DNA from: Burhinus oedicnemus
Taxonomy: Eukaryota; Chordata; Aves; Charadriiformes; Burhinidae
Reading direction: 5' to 3'
DNA length: 64,000 nucleotides
Assembly (NCBI GenBank): GCA_008921705.1
Contig: VFFE01005959.1
Location: 1,346-65,345, forward strand
Within the stretch, counting starts at the first letter, position 1; each line of letters begins with the position of its first letter. Positions 35,601-50,600 of the stretch are shown here, one piece after another. The translations under genes were made by a program, and so were the position numbers. The notes under the pieces were generated by a model, which saw nothing but the letters and a program-made list of their open reading frames with translations, ran no database searches and was not told the origin of the DNA.

Positions 35601-38600
35601 AGTTAAGACACATCCCCTCTGGGTGCTGGGTAAGAGACGTCCTCACCCTGTTCATGCATATCTACACAAAGGCTTAGAAACAATTCTCTGGAAATAGTCT
35701 ATTTTTTATACAGATCATTTGATCTGGTATTGTTAATATTAAACACAAGGAAATCACCAGTCTCTGTTATTAAACCAAAGTCCACAGCAAAACCCTAATG
35801 ACAGGCTTTTGGAAAGCCAGATCTTTGCATCTGTCTCACTTTCATGTTTTTGCATGTAAAAGGTCTTAAATAACATGGTCACTCAAAACTATTCCCTTGC
35901 TGTTTCACTCTACACACTTGATCTCACAGTTACTCTGGGCGATCTCTCAGTTACAGAGGCTGGACAGGCACAACTGGCTGAAGAATTTGGCCAGAGTGAG
36001 AAAAAACTCCATCAAATACCCACTGCAAGGTGGTGCTTCTGTACCCATCTACTCCCCCATCTACTAGTGACCCTACCCACAGTTAGAAATAATTCACTTG
36101 AGACCAGTGACCTTGGGCTCTCTGCTTGGACCAGTTAGTTGTTTAAATATGTTTTTGCAGCTAGGCATACTTACAGGTTAGAAAAATTAAGCCAGTCCCG
36201 TGCTCTGAGCTCCCACCCTACTGTCGCCCTACATCAGTCCTGGGACTCCCTCACTGCAGGCAGTGTGTGCCTTGATCTTCCTCCTGCTGAGCTCAGTAGC
36301 ATGTTTGATGTACACACCTGCTACAAGATGGACCTGGGGCGGGACCTGCTGGATCCCACCTGAACATGAGGGGCTTTAGACGGGACCCAGTGAAGGTCTC
36401 ATCAAAGGCATAGGTGGCATAGAACCCAAAGGTCTCACCAGGTGCATTAAAAGTAAGTCTTCTTCTGACTTTACTTTTTCTGTGTGGTCATATTTCTGCA
36501 AAGGGATTGTAATTCCCTTGTAATTCCCATTACGAGCTCTCAGCACTAAAGCTGTAGCTCTGAGCCTTTCAGCTGTGCTAAAGCTGCTGTGAAAACTACT
36601 CCGCAAGGCTGGTCTTGACCTTCTCTGGGTGTTAGATCATATCAACAGCATATTTCATACAAAATTTATCACTAAACATGCCATTGTCACGCAGGGCAGC
36701 TATTAGTTATGTCATAACCATGGGAAAATGACAACCAGAGAAAGGTGCAACCTGCTACTCCAGGAGAAAGTGCATGAAAAAGAGCAATTCCCATCAGAAA
36801 GGTTTACACATACAAACATTCCTGTTCACACTTAATGGGATCCTCGTTAAAGCGAGTCATGCAACCAGAGAAACAAAATCAAGCCTCTGACTTTTATGAT
36901 GCCCCTGATAGCCTAAGCACAGTAGGTATATTTTAAGCAGCCATCCCTTGTGTGGAGGGGATTGATAGCATTTGGGATAAGCCTGGAAACACACGGCATA
37001 TTTTAAATGCTACAGTTAAAGAGACACTGTCAGCTGAGAGCACCCCACCAAGCTTGTCCTGTGCTCTTTCCCCAGTGTCTGCCCCAAGCACCAAGGACTT
37101 TGAAAGACAACGCACAGGCATAACTCAAAACTCAAATTCCCCCAAAATAGTGACTCTAATCAGAAGTCAAATTCATTTGCCTGTTTTTATGGTCCTATCT
37201 ATAATGCACCGAGTAAATGTCAATAGTGAAGACGACCACTTCAAAAATATTTCAAGTTTTATTTGAAGAAATTGCATGTTTGTGTGAAATTAAGACAACA
37301 GTGTCCCTTTAACAGGACTGGCTATAATATACCAAGTGCAGTGAGCTAAGCAGAGAACTTTTTTTGCATATATTTTCGTGATTTCTTTAGTTTGGATCAG
37401 GTAACAGTGGCATCATTAAAAGGTAAAACATTAATCAGGTATTATGATAAAAAAAGGATGAAACCTACATCTCATGGTATTGCTACTCTAGTCAACACAT
37501 TCAACAGGCACCATTTGTTGCAGAAGAAACGTGGACTATTTAGTATGTCAGTAATGCAATCATTTCTCATCTCCTAATACGCAAGGTTTTATTTTGGGCT
37601 GTACAAGATTAGCGAGACCTTGTTCTGACTTTCATGCTCCTGCCGTAGTCAGGGGAGGAGAAATGAGAAGTGGAGAGGGGAAATACTGACTGGGAGGAAG
37701 CCAAGGGAGAGAGTGGGAAGGCAAAGAGGGAATTTGCAGTGGGGGTGACAGTCACAGTATTAACATTATCATTTTAATTTACTACAAAATGCAGAGTTAA
37801 GTGAGGTTTGGGTTTAGTGGGGCTTTACATAGGGAGGAGTAGAAGTTCAGAAAATGGGAAAGTGAAATTTTCTGCAAACAGAGGGAGCCCCTCGGGCTGT
37901 TTGCAGCTTTTCCATTAAACACGGGGCATGAGGGGTACAGGCCAAGGAGGAAGGATGATGCTTTCAAGATCGACCCACCTCATCTGTGTGTGGAACATTG
38001 ATCTTACAGCCTCATGACTGAAAGACAAAACAAACATCTGCAGTTTACACAGGTACAAGTACAACAAAAAAAAAATGGGTACACGGCACAGGGCACTGAG
38101 ACATCGTCCTGACAGGAGACAAGGGGGTTCCCTGTGCCTGGCTCATGTTTCACTGCATGAGAGCTTTGCTTTTGCTATGCAACTGCCATGACTGAATTGC
38201 CCATCACTGGGCCATGGAGGATTGGAAGGAGAACTGTCCTGGCACTGTGATTTTAGGAGTGATCTCAGCCAGGGGGTGTGCAAAACCCGTTTCTGACGTT
38301 TGGCAGGCACAAGGGGACTAGTTCTCCTGCACAGAAATGTCTCCACTGACATCAGTAGTTGTGCTCTCTAAAACACAGCTTGAAATGGAAATCAGACTGG
38401 GATATCGGCAACAATGACTGTGCTCTGTGTGGTGAGTATAGTGCGTCCTCGAGTCCAGTATTGTGCCTTGAGCGCTCATGGAGAGCTCAGCTCCCACAAC
38501 AGGGGCTTATCATCAGGTTACCACAGAAAGACAGGAAACCATCATTTACCTGGTCAATAACCAGATGGTCAAGTTTAAAGTCAGTTACCGGATACATGTG

Positions 38601-41600
38601 GGAGCTTCGACAAGCTGCCAGGCAAACAAAATGCCATTCCTCTACTTACCGCCCAGAAACTCAGACTTCAGGGTTGCTGTCACTGCTAGTTACCTCCTCC
38701 ACTTCCCAGGCTGGTTGGAGAGGCTTTCCCACTATGAATCTGATCCAGGGCAATTGGATATCAGAGCACAGACTCCAATCTGACTTTGGATCAGACCCTA
38801 TTTCCCACCAAGGTAATCATCCTAATGCAGTTTTGTTTTCTCTTTGCTCGTTTACCAGCTGCTTGATAAATGCTGATATAGTTTTATCAGGTAAAACCAG
38901 CAGCAAGAACTGGAGTGCACAAGCAATGTGTTAGTTAAAGAAGGGGAGGCTGGAGGGTTAGCTTATAGCACTAAAGTTTGGTGAACACGGGAATTTGTAA
39001 AATCTTAAGACCTAGCAGAAAATTCAGACAAAATACTATGGCTGTGCGGTTTTCAGAAAGCAGTTTCCCACAGCTAATGTCTTGCACACAATGCAATGTG
39101 CTGGATCAGCAGCCGTTTTACCTGTTCTGGCCTGGGAGGGGACCAGGAAGGGCAGAGCATCCCTCCCGCGGGCTGCCCGGAGCACTGAGAGCTCTGCTGA
39201 AACATCCCTGCATTTCCCACTTAGTATCTTTCCATCTCACATGTCCCACAGAAGTTTTCTTACAGGACTTGGGTGAGAATGGGGAGTGCCCAGCAGCTTA
39301 GGGCATCCTGCACTTGCATGTGACTTGGTTTGCAGATAACAGTCATTAAGATCCCATTGCTAAAGAGTTGATCAGTGATTAACAGAGATGGTACGCTCTC
39401 ACAAAGATGAGGGTTTGTGTTAGGGTTGGTTATAAACACATCAGCAGATAGTGATACACAGCTGATTGCAAGCTTTGGTTACAAGAAACTCTTGGACTGT
39501 GGACTCAGTATAATCTTTAATAATTTATTAATTGTATTTGTTCCTTAACTATTTATAAATAAAGCCTGAATACAAGGGGTGATCTAGGCAGCTACTTAGT
39601 ACTTTATCTGCCTACTTTGAGACTGGTTTCAAAACTCACAGAAACCAGGGAAAAACTCTTTGCTGGTTCACTGGATTTGGGGTCAAACCTTGTGTATTTG
39701 TTTAGTGCATTAAACAATAATTTTTTAAATAACAATAATGGGAGAGTAAATAGTTCCTCTTCAGAAAGAAAATCCTGATCCTTTTTTTCTGAGCTAGAGA
39801 AGGAAAAAAGAATGAATAGATTTTCTTGAGCAGGGATCTGCCACTATGGGGCTAGCAGAGTCTGCTGAGTTGCCCGTTAGGATATATCCCTGCTGTGCTC
39901 AAGGGAAGAAATCCACTCACTTGCCATTGTTGAAGATGACAGTACAGTTGGGCCAGCAGTCATGGTTGGCCTGGCAGAGGTTGGGGAAGATTCCCACACC
40001 AACAGCCTGCAGTCCTCTTTGGTCACTGAGGGTAAAGCCGTTGCAGCTGATCTAGTCCCAAAACATAGGCAGGAAGAAGCATTAGAGAAAATGCTGAACC
40101 CAGCTACATTCAGGATTTCTCAATTCCCGCTGATGCTTTAGAAGAAATAGATCTCCAGCATCTCATCTCCAAACTTTAAGGAGAAAGGAGTGCCTATGAG
40201 ATCACTGCAGAAGGTAGTTGTAGAAACAACATTTTTAGTTGAGATAAAATATCGGAAGAGAAGCAATGCAGGACTCAAGCAGATGGTCCAGCCCAGAGCG
40301 CAGCTGAGAATATTTGCTGTTAATATTCATTTGAGATGTCTAAGATAAATTTGGTTTGACCATGCAATGGTTTCCTTATATTCACTTCCTGCAAATAATT
40401 CAGAAAAAGGTCACAGGAAAATGAATTTGAGGCAATTCAAGCAGAGCACCAGCAGAAAGCAAAGTTCACGCTTATTAAAAAAGGTATCAGTTAGAAATCA
40501 GCCTTAAGAGCTGTATTGAACCTAGTCATGTTTGCTGGGTGGCCCACAGAGCTTATAAAAACCAATTACTGCTGTCTGTTATGAGTCCCAACCAATTTTC
40601 AGAATGACTACTTTTGCATGACATATATACCAAAAATGAATTATTATACTTTTCTATATGGTACATTATTACCACATATGAATTGAACAGTTTTCAGTCA
40701 CAAACATAAACAAAGGAAGTACTTGCAAAGAGAAAATGCAACAGGATATACCAAAGGAAATAATAACTTGGCTGCTAATTGTTTTACTCTGTTAATAGTT
40801 TTATTTCCTTTCTTAACTGATTCTGTACCTTATTTGTACTTCCTTACTTCTGCATGGGGAAGCTGTGCTGGTCACTACTACATAGGTCTCCCTGAGCCCA
40901 GTGGACTGGATTTTCTTCTTGGGGTGGGTACCAAAGAATGCTGTGCGTCCTCCCTGTGCTAGGGCTGGCAAAGACAACTTCTCTGCCACACCAGCCATCA
41001 GCAGAGGTGCAAGCAGAGCATGTGTCTTTGGCAGCGTAGCTAGGTGAGGGGATAGTGCAGCCCGGATACACTGACTTCTACCAGGGCTGGGGGCAGAGCA
41101 GCTCAGCCTGAACTGGCTTCTGGGAATTTCCATCTCTGCTACACTGAGAACAAAAATTTGTAGTTAGCAAGTTAGTAATGGATATTTTTAAATATATTTA
41201 GTATATTTTACCTATTTTCATTTTACATATATATACAAAATATATATTTATAATATACATGTAAAAATCTAATGCACACAACATATAATAGACATTAACG
41301 TATATACTAAAACAGATCTGCTATATTCAGATATATTCTAAGTATATTTACTAAAAATATATTTAAATATATTTTCTCAGCTTTCCCAGGTGTAGAGAGA
41401 TGCCCAGCGGGACTTGTGATGACAATGCAGCACCTACAGTTAAGTGAGCCACTTGCCTGCATGGTCAGACAGATAAAAGGTTTCAGACCTTGCCCATTCC
41501 ATGCCTCAGCTTCCCAGTGTCAGTGCAGAAGTGATGTACACGGGGAATAAGCAGTATTCAAACCAGCTGCAGCAAATATCAATCTCAGCTATGCCAACCA

Positions 41601-44600
41601 CTATGGCCTCTTAAGGGCAAGAGAGGGATGAACTCGGGCATCCTCAACTCAGGCTGGTTGGAGATTTTCTCTGGGAAGCTGGCATCAAAAGCAGTCCCCC
41701 ATTTGCTCTCCCACCCCTCCAACATACCACTCCAAATATGTGGGAGATATACTGCATGCCGAACTGCTGGCTCTGGGGTGGCCAAAATTCGAGGAAGCTC
41801 TCCACGTCAGCACGGAGCTCCTTCTTCTCCTCCTCACCAAAGCTGTCCACATGGTTCTGCAGGTCATCAATAGAGACCAGGCAGCCCTCTGCCAGCCCGC
41901 TGCCTTCCCTCTCTATCTTCCACATGATGCGGGCAGCCAGCCTGGCCAGGAGAGAGACCCAGGCATTAGCACTACCACCATCCAGAGCATGGAGAGGGAC
42001 CGAAGGACCATCAAAATTCATTTCATGGGTGGAAAATCATGTGCAGAAAGACTAAGACAGGCTCAGAAATGAATGGCAGATGGTTGATCACCATCCACAG
42101 GCTTTTGAAGGAAAGGGAGACAGACGTAGGGTTTTGCCCCAGCATCAATGTTCTTATCTGTAGAAGTGCTACAGACCACCAGGTCCCTAGCCCTCCACAA
42201 TGGCTCTCATTTCCTTGGGAATTCCTCTCATTCTCTTATAACGGAGCCGGGGCGTGAATCCCAATCAATGTATCCTGCAGACAAATTGGGGAAGAGCCCA
42301 TCTCCTCTTTCACTTTTCCACCTACTCCCCGCTTTCCCACACCTCTTAAACCACCCCGAGTGAGTTTGCCTCATCACATTCAGCTGCAGTAGAGTTTTTG
42401 GGGCCCAGCACCAAAAAAAAAAACAACCCAGGAGCATGACCCCCTCACACCCTGGGTGCTCCTCCAGGTCGCCATCCCACCAGCTCAGGGATGCTCCTGG
42501 CCTTTCCCAAACCGTCTCCCACCTCCATCCCATCCAAATCAGGCCACTTGGCTCTTCCTCACCACCCTCCAGGGGGATGTCCTGTCCTCTCCCACCATCC
42601 CCAGACTGCTGGCTCAGCCCCTGGGGGTCAGCTCTCACCTGATGTTTTCGGTGGGTGCCTTGCCATGCTTCTTGATGGCAGAGCACTCATTTTTGTGGTT
42701 CAGCCAAGCCGCTCTCTGGCAGGTCCGGTCACAGTAGTAGGCAAACTTGCACTGGCCACAGCGGTGGAGCCTCTCCTGTCGTTTGAAGCAGGTGTGACAG
42801 ATGACATGCGTCAGGCTGGAAGGACAGAAGGACCAGTTGGCTTGTACCTCAGTGAAGGCACAGCTCACTGGTGAGGGTCCTGCCAGCTTTGCATTCCTGG
42901 GTTCCCCACACCCACTAAGGATGGACCCTCCGAGACTTTTTGGGAGGATGGAGAAATCTCCCACCCAGCATAATGCTTGTGCGCCTGCCCAGTGCTGTTG
43001 CTTTTCTGTTTGGCTACGCCAAAGAGACAAATATTTTGTTTAAAGGAGGCCAGCAATAAAGCATTCCCCAGCTCTCAGCCCTCTTGTCTGCAGCTCATCT
43101 GCTCCTCCTCAGCACCGCCGCTGTTAATAGGATTTTCAGTCTGTTTTCATTTTCTGTCTGGCCCGTGCTGAAGCACCAGCCACCCACTTGCTGAGCAGAA
43201 AGCAGATGCCTAATGAGTCTGTGGCTCCACTGAGCACAAAGAAGGATGTGAAGGGAAAGAGCCAGTCTGAAAACCTCACCTGCCTGCAAAGCTTCTGAGT
43301 TTGGCTGAAATGAACCCCAACCGAGCACTAAGGCTTTCCTGGGCCTCACATGGACCAGGTCACAAAATGGAGCAGCAGCCACCACCATGCCTGAGACTTA
43401 GAAAAACATTGGGCAAGAGGGACCATGGCTCTGAGCCATCCTAACTGCTCTCCTAAGCTTTCCTTAGGCACAGGCATGCTGTGGGGATAAAAATACACAT
43501 CAGAAATGCTCTGCTAGCGAGCAGACCAGAGGTCTATCACAATGAAGAAGAGTGACAAAAGTGGTTGCATAAGGAAACCCTGTGTTTGTGCTGCTTGAAA
43601 CCAAGATACATTTCCATGGATTAAAAAGCAGCTTTGCTTGTCACTTCTTTTTGTCACCGGGCCAAAGGTGTAGCTGTACTGGAGGCATTGCACTTGGCCG
43701 TTGTGGCATTGTGTTGCAAATGACAAGAGGAAACCAAAAGAACAGACTCCTTCAAGGCAGATCTTCTCATCACAGAGTGGTTTATGGCTTCTTGTTCCTT
43801 CAGTCGTGGTACATGGCTGTCCACCATCAGGATACAGCAGCACAGACCCCCAGGCTGGATGGGTTTGGGGCTTTCCTGTTCTCAGTGACTGCAGATAGAT
43901 ACTTAGCGTGGATTAGTGAAGGTCTGAAGGACCAGGGCAGGCTCCCAGCTATTCAGCTGGGCCCCCAGCACAAATGCTGAGGCACGAATGGATTTTCAGA
44001 TCCCCAGGGATGGACAAGGAACACCAAACAGCTGAAGATAGAGGAAAGATGAACTCTCAAGAGCTCCCAGGAGCACTGGCTGAGGTAGGACCTAAGGTGG
44101 CCTAGCTGTAATGCCAAGTTTAGGGAGAAGTACTTGCATTTATGACCACCATAAGATTTTATTAATAAATCCAGGAGATCTTTCATCTTCACAAGGCTGG
44201 TATGTTGCTGAGTTGACAGTATCAACAATTTAATGCTGGTCAGTGGCCCAGAATATGACACCCATGGGGGTGCTGTTAAACATTAAAGGTAATTAGTGCA
44301 GTGCCTGATGTGAGGCTGTGCTCTGCTCTCAGGGCATGAAGTCCTCCCTGTTTAGTCCAGCGTCAGCTTTAACACTGTGCTCTTTAGGTCACTTGAAGCC
44401 TTCCCACAGATAGCCTAGCAATGCAGATTTCTCCTCCAAATTGAAAAGCCTGACGCGTCTTTCTCTGGTGCCAGCAGCAATAATTCCTGCTCCTGGCTCT
44501 GCAATTAACTAGTTGAGAGGTTACTGTGAGTTAGATGGTCATGGGATAACTGGGAAACACCTTTCAAAAAAAGCAGGTTTCTTCTTTGGGAAGTTCAAAA

Positions 44601-47600
44601 CAGGATTTCCAAGAAGCACCCTACAACCCTATGTAACTACAACCAAGGGCTGGGGGCGCAGAATATCTCAGAGGATTCTGATGAAGAAGTCTAACCTGAT
44701 ATCCTCCCTCTGAGAATGTTCAGGGTCCCGGACCGAGAGGAAAACTCCCTCATGTGCCCCTTTCACATGTCTAGCTGTTTGCTTCTTCACCGGGAAGGAG
44801 GGGGAGACACTTTGATCTTCTGCCCAAACAACTTTGGGACTTTCCCCTTACTGCTAGAGAAGGCTTTTCACTGCCTGATTTGGTGCTCCCAGCTGCCTGC
44901 TTCTCCAGGTGACTGCCCACTTTACCTCTGCCTCCAGCCAGGCTCGACAGAACAGGAGAATTTAAATTCCCATCACTCAGACACTGCTGGCCCCAGGAGG
45001 GAGGTTCTCACTGCAAAAAGCTCACTGACCACAGAGGCTTCATTACCAAGGGAACATTATCATCATCCACAGCCCAGAGTGGGGAAACTGAGGCACAAGG
45101 AAATAAAAAAATGTATTGATGATCACACAAGAAGGCTGTGCCACAGGCAGGCGTTAGACTCACAGCCCAAGTCCCCAGTCCCAAGACTGTCCTGCCTGTC
45201 CACTATACAGATATATATATATATATAAAAACATACATATGCATATTTATATCTATCACAGTACACTTAAAATGCACTTTCATTCCTCTGGCACCATTGC
45301 ATGCGCTGCTGACACAATCCACCCTGCGCCTTGGCTTTTGCAGGATGAAGAGGGCCATTGATTTAAAGCAGGACAACCTGCAGCAGACAAAACCATATGC
45401 AAAAATGAGGTTTGGAAAATGACAGTGAGCAGTGCTGGCACACGGGAGGGAACACAATGGAAGGTAAGCAGCCAGGGTGGGGCAGGGAGGAGCACGTGTC
45501 CAGGAAGGGCCCATTAAGCCAAATGAAAATGCTGGGAGGTGGTGAGAAATGCGAGGCTGTGCTCTGTCAGCTGTCAAGTCAGAGAGGCAGAGAGGTGCAC
45601 GAGAGATTAAACTCCTTGTAAGGCAAAGGAGAGCTAGACAGCTGATAAAACCCGCACGGTTACATCGTTCCAGGAAGCACAGGGAGATATCTCACATGGG
45701 GAATGGGGGTCCTTCCTGCCGCCTGCATGGTTTGAGGGCAGTCAGAAAGCAAAAAGGCAGTTAAAGAAGTTTTTCTGTAAAGAGGAGTGACAGGTTGGAG
45801 GGGAATATGGTGCAGCAAAACCCAAGTACTCAGAGTCTTGTCTTCCCCCAGTTCTCTCTCTGAGAACAGAAAAATACTAAAATGTTGGCTTTGCATTTTG
45901 ATGTTTATTGCATAAGATGTCCAGAGTTTCCAAAGCAAACACAACTGGTGGAACCTACCACCAGACCTGGAAATCCCTCGTTTCTAAGGAGACACAGAAA
46001 TGCACAAAAAATGGTTATACGAGACTTCCCGAGGAGGAGAAGGAACAGTTCATGTGGTATTGAAACTGCAGACACAATTACTCATAGGTAATCTGACTGG
46101 CAGGTATAAGAAATACCACATCTCTCACAAAATCCTCACAGGATCCTCCATGCTCAGAAATGGTTTAAAAGAAGACTGCATTTATTGATAATGTGCATTA
46201 CCAGGACTCCAGAGGCCTGGGCTCAACTACTGGCGCAGTAAAAAAATCAGGAGACACAGCTATTTGAGATCTATTGCCTAAATCTTCAACAAACATTGCT
46301 CAAGCACTACCTGACCCTGCAAGCACCTAAATTCCCCGGGTCTCCCTAGACAGGACAGTCATGCAAACTCCTGCTGTCTCAGAGGAGCTCATAGCCAGAT
46401 ACCCCAAATGGGGATGGCAAAGTGGGGCTCTTCCTTGGCCCCACAGCTGGACCTTATGACAGGCTCTGATACCATCTGTCCTGGAGGTAGAGAACACCAA
46501 GGACACCAAAGGCTTGCAGTGGTTCACAGTATCCTCTGTCATCCCCTCTATAATGGTTAAGGTTCCCCAAGGACAGGGGGAGCAGCAGGTTAAACCCAAG
46601 TCTCTCAGCCTGTGGAAATGACTGATCTACAAAGCCTTCTCTGTCTGGCCTAGAAAGTGTTTAACACAACCCAAAATGGCTCCAGGTGGCCCAGACGGAG
46701 CTTCCTCTCCCTGTAAGGAGAGCAGCCGATGCCCATGTGGACAGGATGCTGCATGGCCAGGCAGCACTGAAGGTTTCTGGAGAGATATGTAGTACCTACA
46801 CAGGAGCCCTGGAGGTTTGAACTCTTAGAGACTTGGTGCTTGGCTTCCCTTGCAGGGACAATACAACTGCTTTCTGCTGCATCTATGTACACCATGACCT
46901 CTGGGGTGATCTCTGGCCATTCATACACTGCCATCTTCCACACATAGTGAGAACTTCTTTTTTTTCACCCTGCCCAAAAGCAGGATCTTCATTAGCACAG
47001 TGATTTCTCTAGTCCATCCAAGCCTTGCCAGGTTAGGGACTGACTTGGAGGGCAGGCGCCACTGACTGACTCACTAAATGACTTTCTGGAGAGCCTCAGG
47101 TTTCCTTGGCCTCTCATCCAAGTGTCGACCGAGCTCAAGTCTCTGGGGCTCATGAGCTCTGATGTTACATAGATGAGACGCACAACTACTACTAATCCTG
47201 GACGTAGCTACAGTCACAAAAGCAATGATTCAATGTGCCAGCCAACAAATGCAAGAGGTGATAGAGCACCGTCAACTAAACCATGGCTCCTGCAAGCACA
47301 GCTCTCAGTGAAAGCAGAAGAAACAAATAGCTCTTGTGACTGTTTGGATTTGATTCAGATGGATTAAGATCTGTTGGATCTGCCAGGACAGAGGGCTGAG
47401 CACTGCCACAGGAATACATTAACCTCATCTCTGAGACACGCACAACCGGAATATTTGCGATTCATTTCCCATCCAGCACCCACATCACCTCATTCACGAT
47501 CTGGAAAAGCAAGGTGAGATGGCTGCAATGCAAAGGAATAAACGGAGGATTGCATTGAATAGCGAATAGACATGGTGAAAAGCTCACAAACTATTTGTCT

Positions 47601-50600
47601 AGTACATGACAGATGACACTCACACAGACAACCTAACTCACACCTAAGTCCACCTGCTTGGTATTTATTATTGGGTGGCTAGGCAACTCTCTCCTCAATG
47701 TCCTACAGAGGACAGCATAAGAATAGCCTAAGATGCAGGCAAAATCCACTTGGCTCTCAAAGCAGAGGCTGTAATACTTAGTTAAACACAACAGCCTAAG
47801 GAAATGCACCTACTCTTTCAGCAGTGAACAGAAAAGGGAGGTATTCAATAGCTCGTTTCTGCTGAGGATACCTATAATGGTGAATTATTAGCACAAGAAT
47901 AGTTTTGCTCCTTTAAAAAAGGGGGTTGGAACTTAGCACTTTTATCTTTAAAATGTCAGAGATGACACATCCTAGTTTGTCTGATTTGAGTGGAGGATTT
48001 ATTTTAGACTAATTTTAGACTACTTTACTTTTAGTCTTTCATTACAAGCTTTTTCAGCCTCTTTTTAAAGAGGTGTGGGTGTGGTTTCCTTTAAAAAAGC
48101 TAGGTTTTCTCCCAGGCTTTATTTAAGCTTTTGAACAAATGAGATTATAATAAAAAATCAAACCCCAGAAAATTTTAGACAATATGAATATGATCACATT
48201 AAGTCTCAGGTTTTATTGGTATGAACTCAAACAAATTGCTTCCATAATCTTTTCAGAGTCATACTGTTATGGAAAATTTTGCATTTCTCATATCCCTAGG
48301 TCATCCCAGCTACAATAATAGAGCTCTCCACATTTCCCTTGGAAAATGTTTTGGGCCTGCTTTATACATCAAAAAGGAGTGCAAAAACTGCATGATCTCA
48401 AGTTTATAGCAATTTGCAGATCACTCATCAAGCAGATCTTCAGGTGATCTTGGCTTTCTACCACATGACACTGTTTGCCTTGACTACTGTCTCTCAAACC
48501 CCACTGGTTAAAGAGCAAACATTCTCTGATGAATGTTGACAGAGATATATCATGCATCCCCATGCCCATTGGAAATGTAAACTCTTACAGGCTTGAGAGC
48601 CAACTGACATGCCAGAAGAGAAGGTCACATACTGTACATTGATCTCAGGCAACGGGAATGCCATCATCCTAAAGGTGGCAGTGAGGAAAGGAGACCTAGG
48701 ATCTTCAAAGAGAAAGTAAAGAGGGAGGAGGGAAGGATTAAACCCCAGCATGTAAACAGAGCACTAGAGAAAGCTTCAGTGAGAGGTAATGTCAATGGGG
48801 AATGCACAGGGGCTTTGGAAATGGAAAAATGACCCCAACAAAGGCAAAGAATCCCTGGAGAAGATATATTTCCAACCTTCTGCATCTATTTTAGGGCAAA
48901 GCAGGCCTGACACTGGTGTTTTCTACGTGCTATCTCAGCTGATAACAGCAAGGCTGATTCAAACACAGATCAGAGAGTGTGTCTGCACTTTATCCAAACA
49001 GCAGAATGCTGGAGATCACACTGAGTTCTGCATCACCTCTCAATCAGTATTCACTGTCTCCCTAAACAGCCTGCTTTAGTTTAGGTAGAAGTAACAGGCT
49101 TGATGCAGGAGTCAACGCCAGGTAACCACTACGTTAAGCAAAAAGTTATAGAATCATAGAATCATAGAATCATAGAATGTTTTGGGTTGTAAAGGACCTT
49201 TAAATGTCATCTAGTCCAACCCCCCTTCAATGTGCAGGGTTAGACTCATGAGTCATACCCTGGCCTTAAAATCTAAGAAACTATGAGCTGGCTGATGTCT
49301 ATAGGAACGTTCTTTAGCTTTGCTTTGACTTTTATGTACTTCTGAACAAAAAGTCTCTGGCACCGGGTAAGAAACTGCTGCTCAGATGACCATCATTGGG
49401 CCGAACAGTACAAGCCCTCACCAACCTTAATGACTTAGGGACCTTCAGGGACCTTCAAGATTCCTGTGACCTTCAGGGACTTCCAGGGCGGGATGCAGTC
49501 TGCAGATTCAGACACCTAGGTGTGCTCATCTGTACCCCCACTGTCTAAGTAGAGATCCATCAAAACACTCAGTAGGGTCAGGAAAGCCATTCAGCTAAAA
49601 GGTAGGTGTCTCTGTTCTGTGCACATTATAGTGCTCCATTGATTATACAAGGCACTTAGGGCTGGTTTCACTTGCCTGAACATAGGAGCCTAGTGTCATT
49701 TTAGGCTCTGCAGGGACATCCATCTGGCCTGAGAAGAGGCCTGATTCTCATAAATCCTGTTTTGTACCTGTCAGCCCTAAGAGGATGTCTCAGACACCCT
49801 GAGGCATCTCAAGTGACACTAAATACCTATGGCAACTGAATCCTACCGTTAGCTCTATGCAGACATTTATAACAGACCTTAGTTTTGGGTGTCTTAATTT
49901 GCAAGCTGAGTCCCAAAGCATGTTGCTGGACAAACCATCACACCACCCTGTAGGCTGGTCCCATTAAATTGAGGTGTCTTACTTGCTCAGAGTATCATGG
50001 CTGATTATAGAGTTTTCCCAAAGAAAACATTTCCCCTTTTCCTGGCAAAATAAAATTCTCAACACCTCCTCAAACTCAGGCTCCAACTGAAAGACAGACA
50101 TTCATACAGTGCAGTTGCGTGACAGTCTCAGGTCCAAATTACTTCACCGGTTCCTCACATCAATATATAGCGAAGGGCCTTTGCATCATTTAAGCCTAAA
50201 ACATAGCGTATCCACACTTTCTGCTGTGAGCACCTAACACCAGGTGCAAAGATCAGTTGTTCAGGCTCCCTAGACCCCTGTACAGTCACAGCCAAAGGGG
50301 TTTGTTCTTCTGATAGTTTCTCAGAGTATGAAAGGTAGGTTTCTGCTATGCAACAGCCATATGGAGGGGTTTCTCATTTACACACCTGAAGTTAAACACC
50401 TATAGCAGATAATGCAAATTTTTCATTTCATAATTATGTTCTTCACCAGGTCAAATGATGATCAGCTTTTATGCAGGTCCTCCATTTCTGAGTAGTAGCA
50501 CCTCCCATCTCTTGACAGCTTTGTGCCCGGGCACAAACACAAGCACAAACACTACCATCCTGTAGTACGGCCACACCAAGAAAACTATGCTGTATCTCTG

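Noticed and set aside
36376..36606. 76-codon minus-strand frame within SMYD1 intron 5
   Set aside because: It lies between confirmed exons 5 and 6, its residues fit neither SMYD1 nor any family, and the exon 4-5-6 phases already join without it.
41738..42072. Two plus-strand frames of 105 and 110 codons
   Set aside because: Antisense shadows of SMYD1 exon 3.
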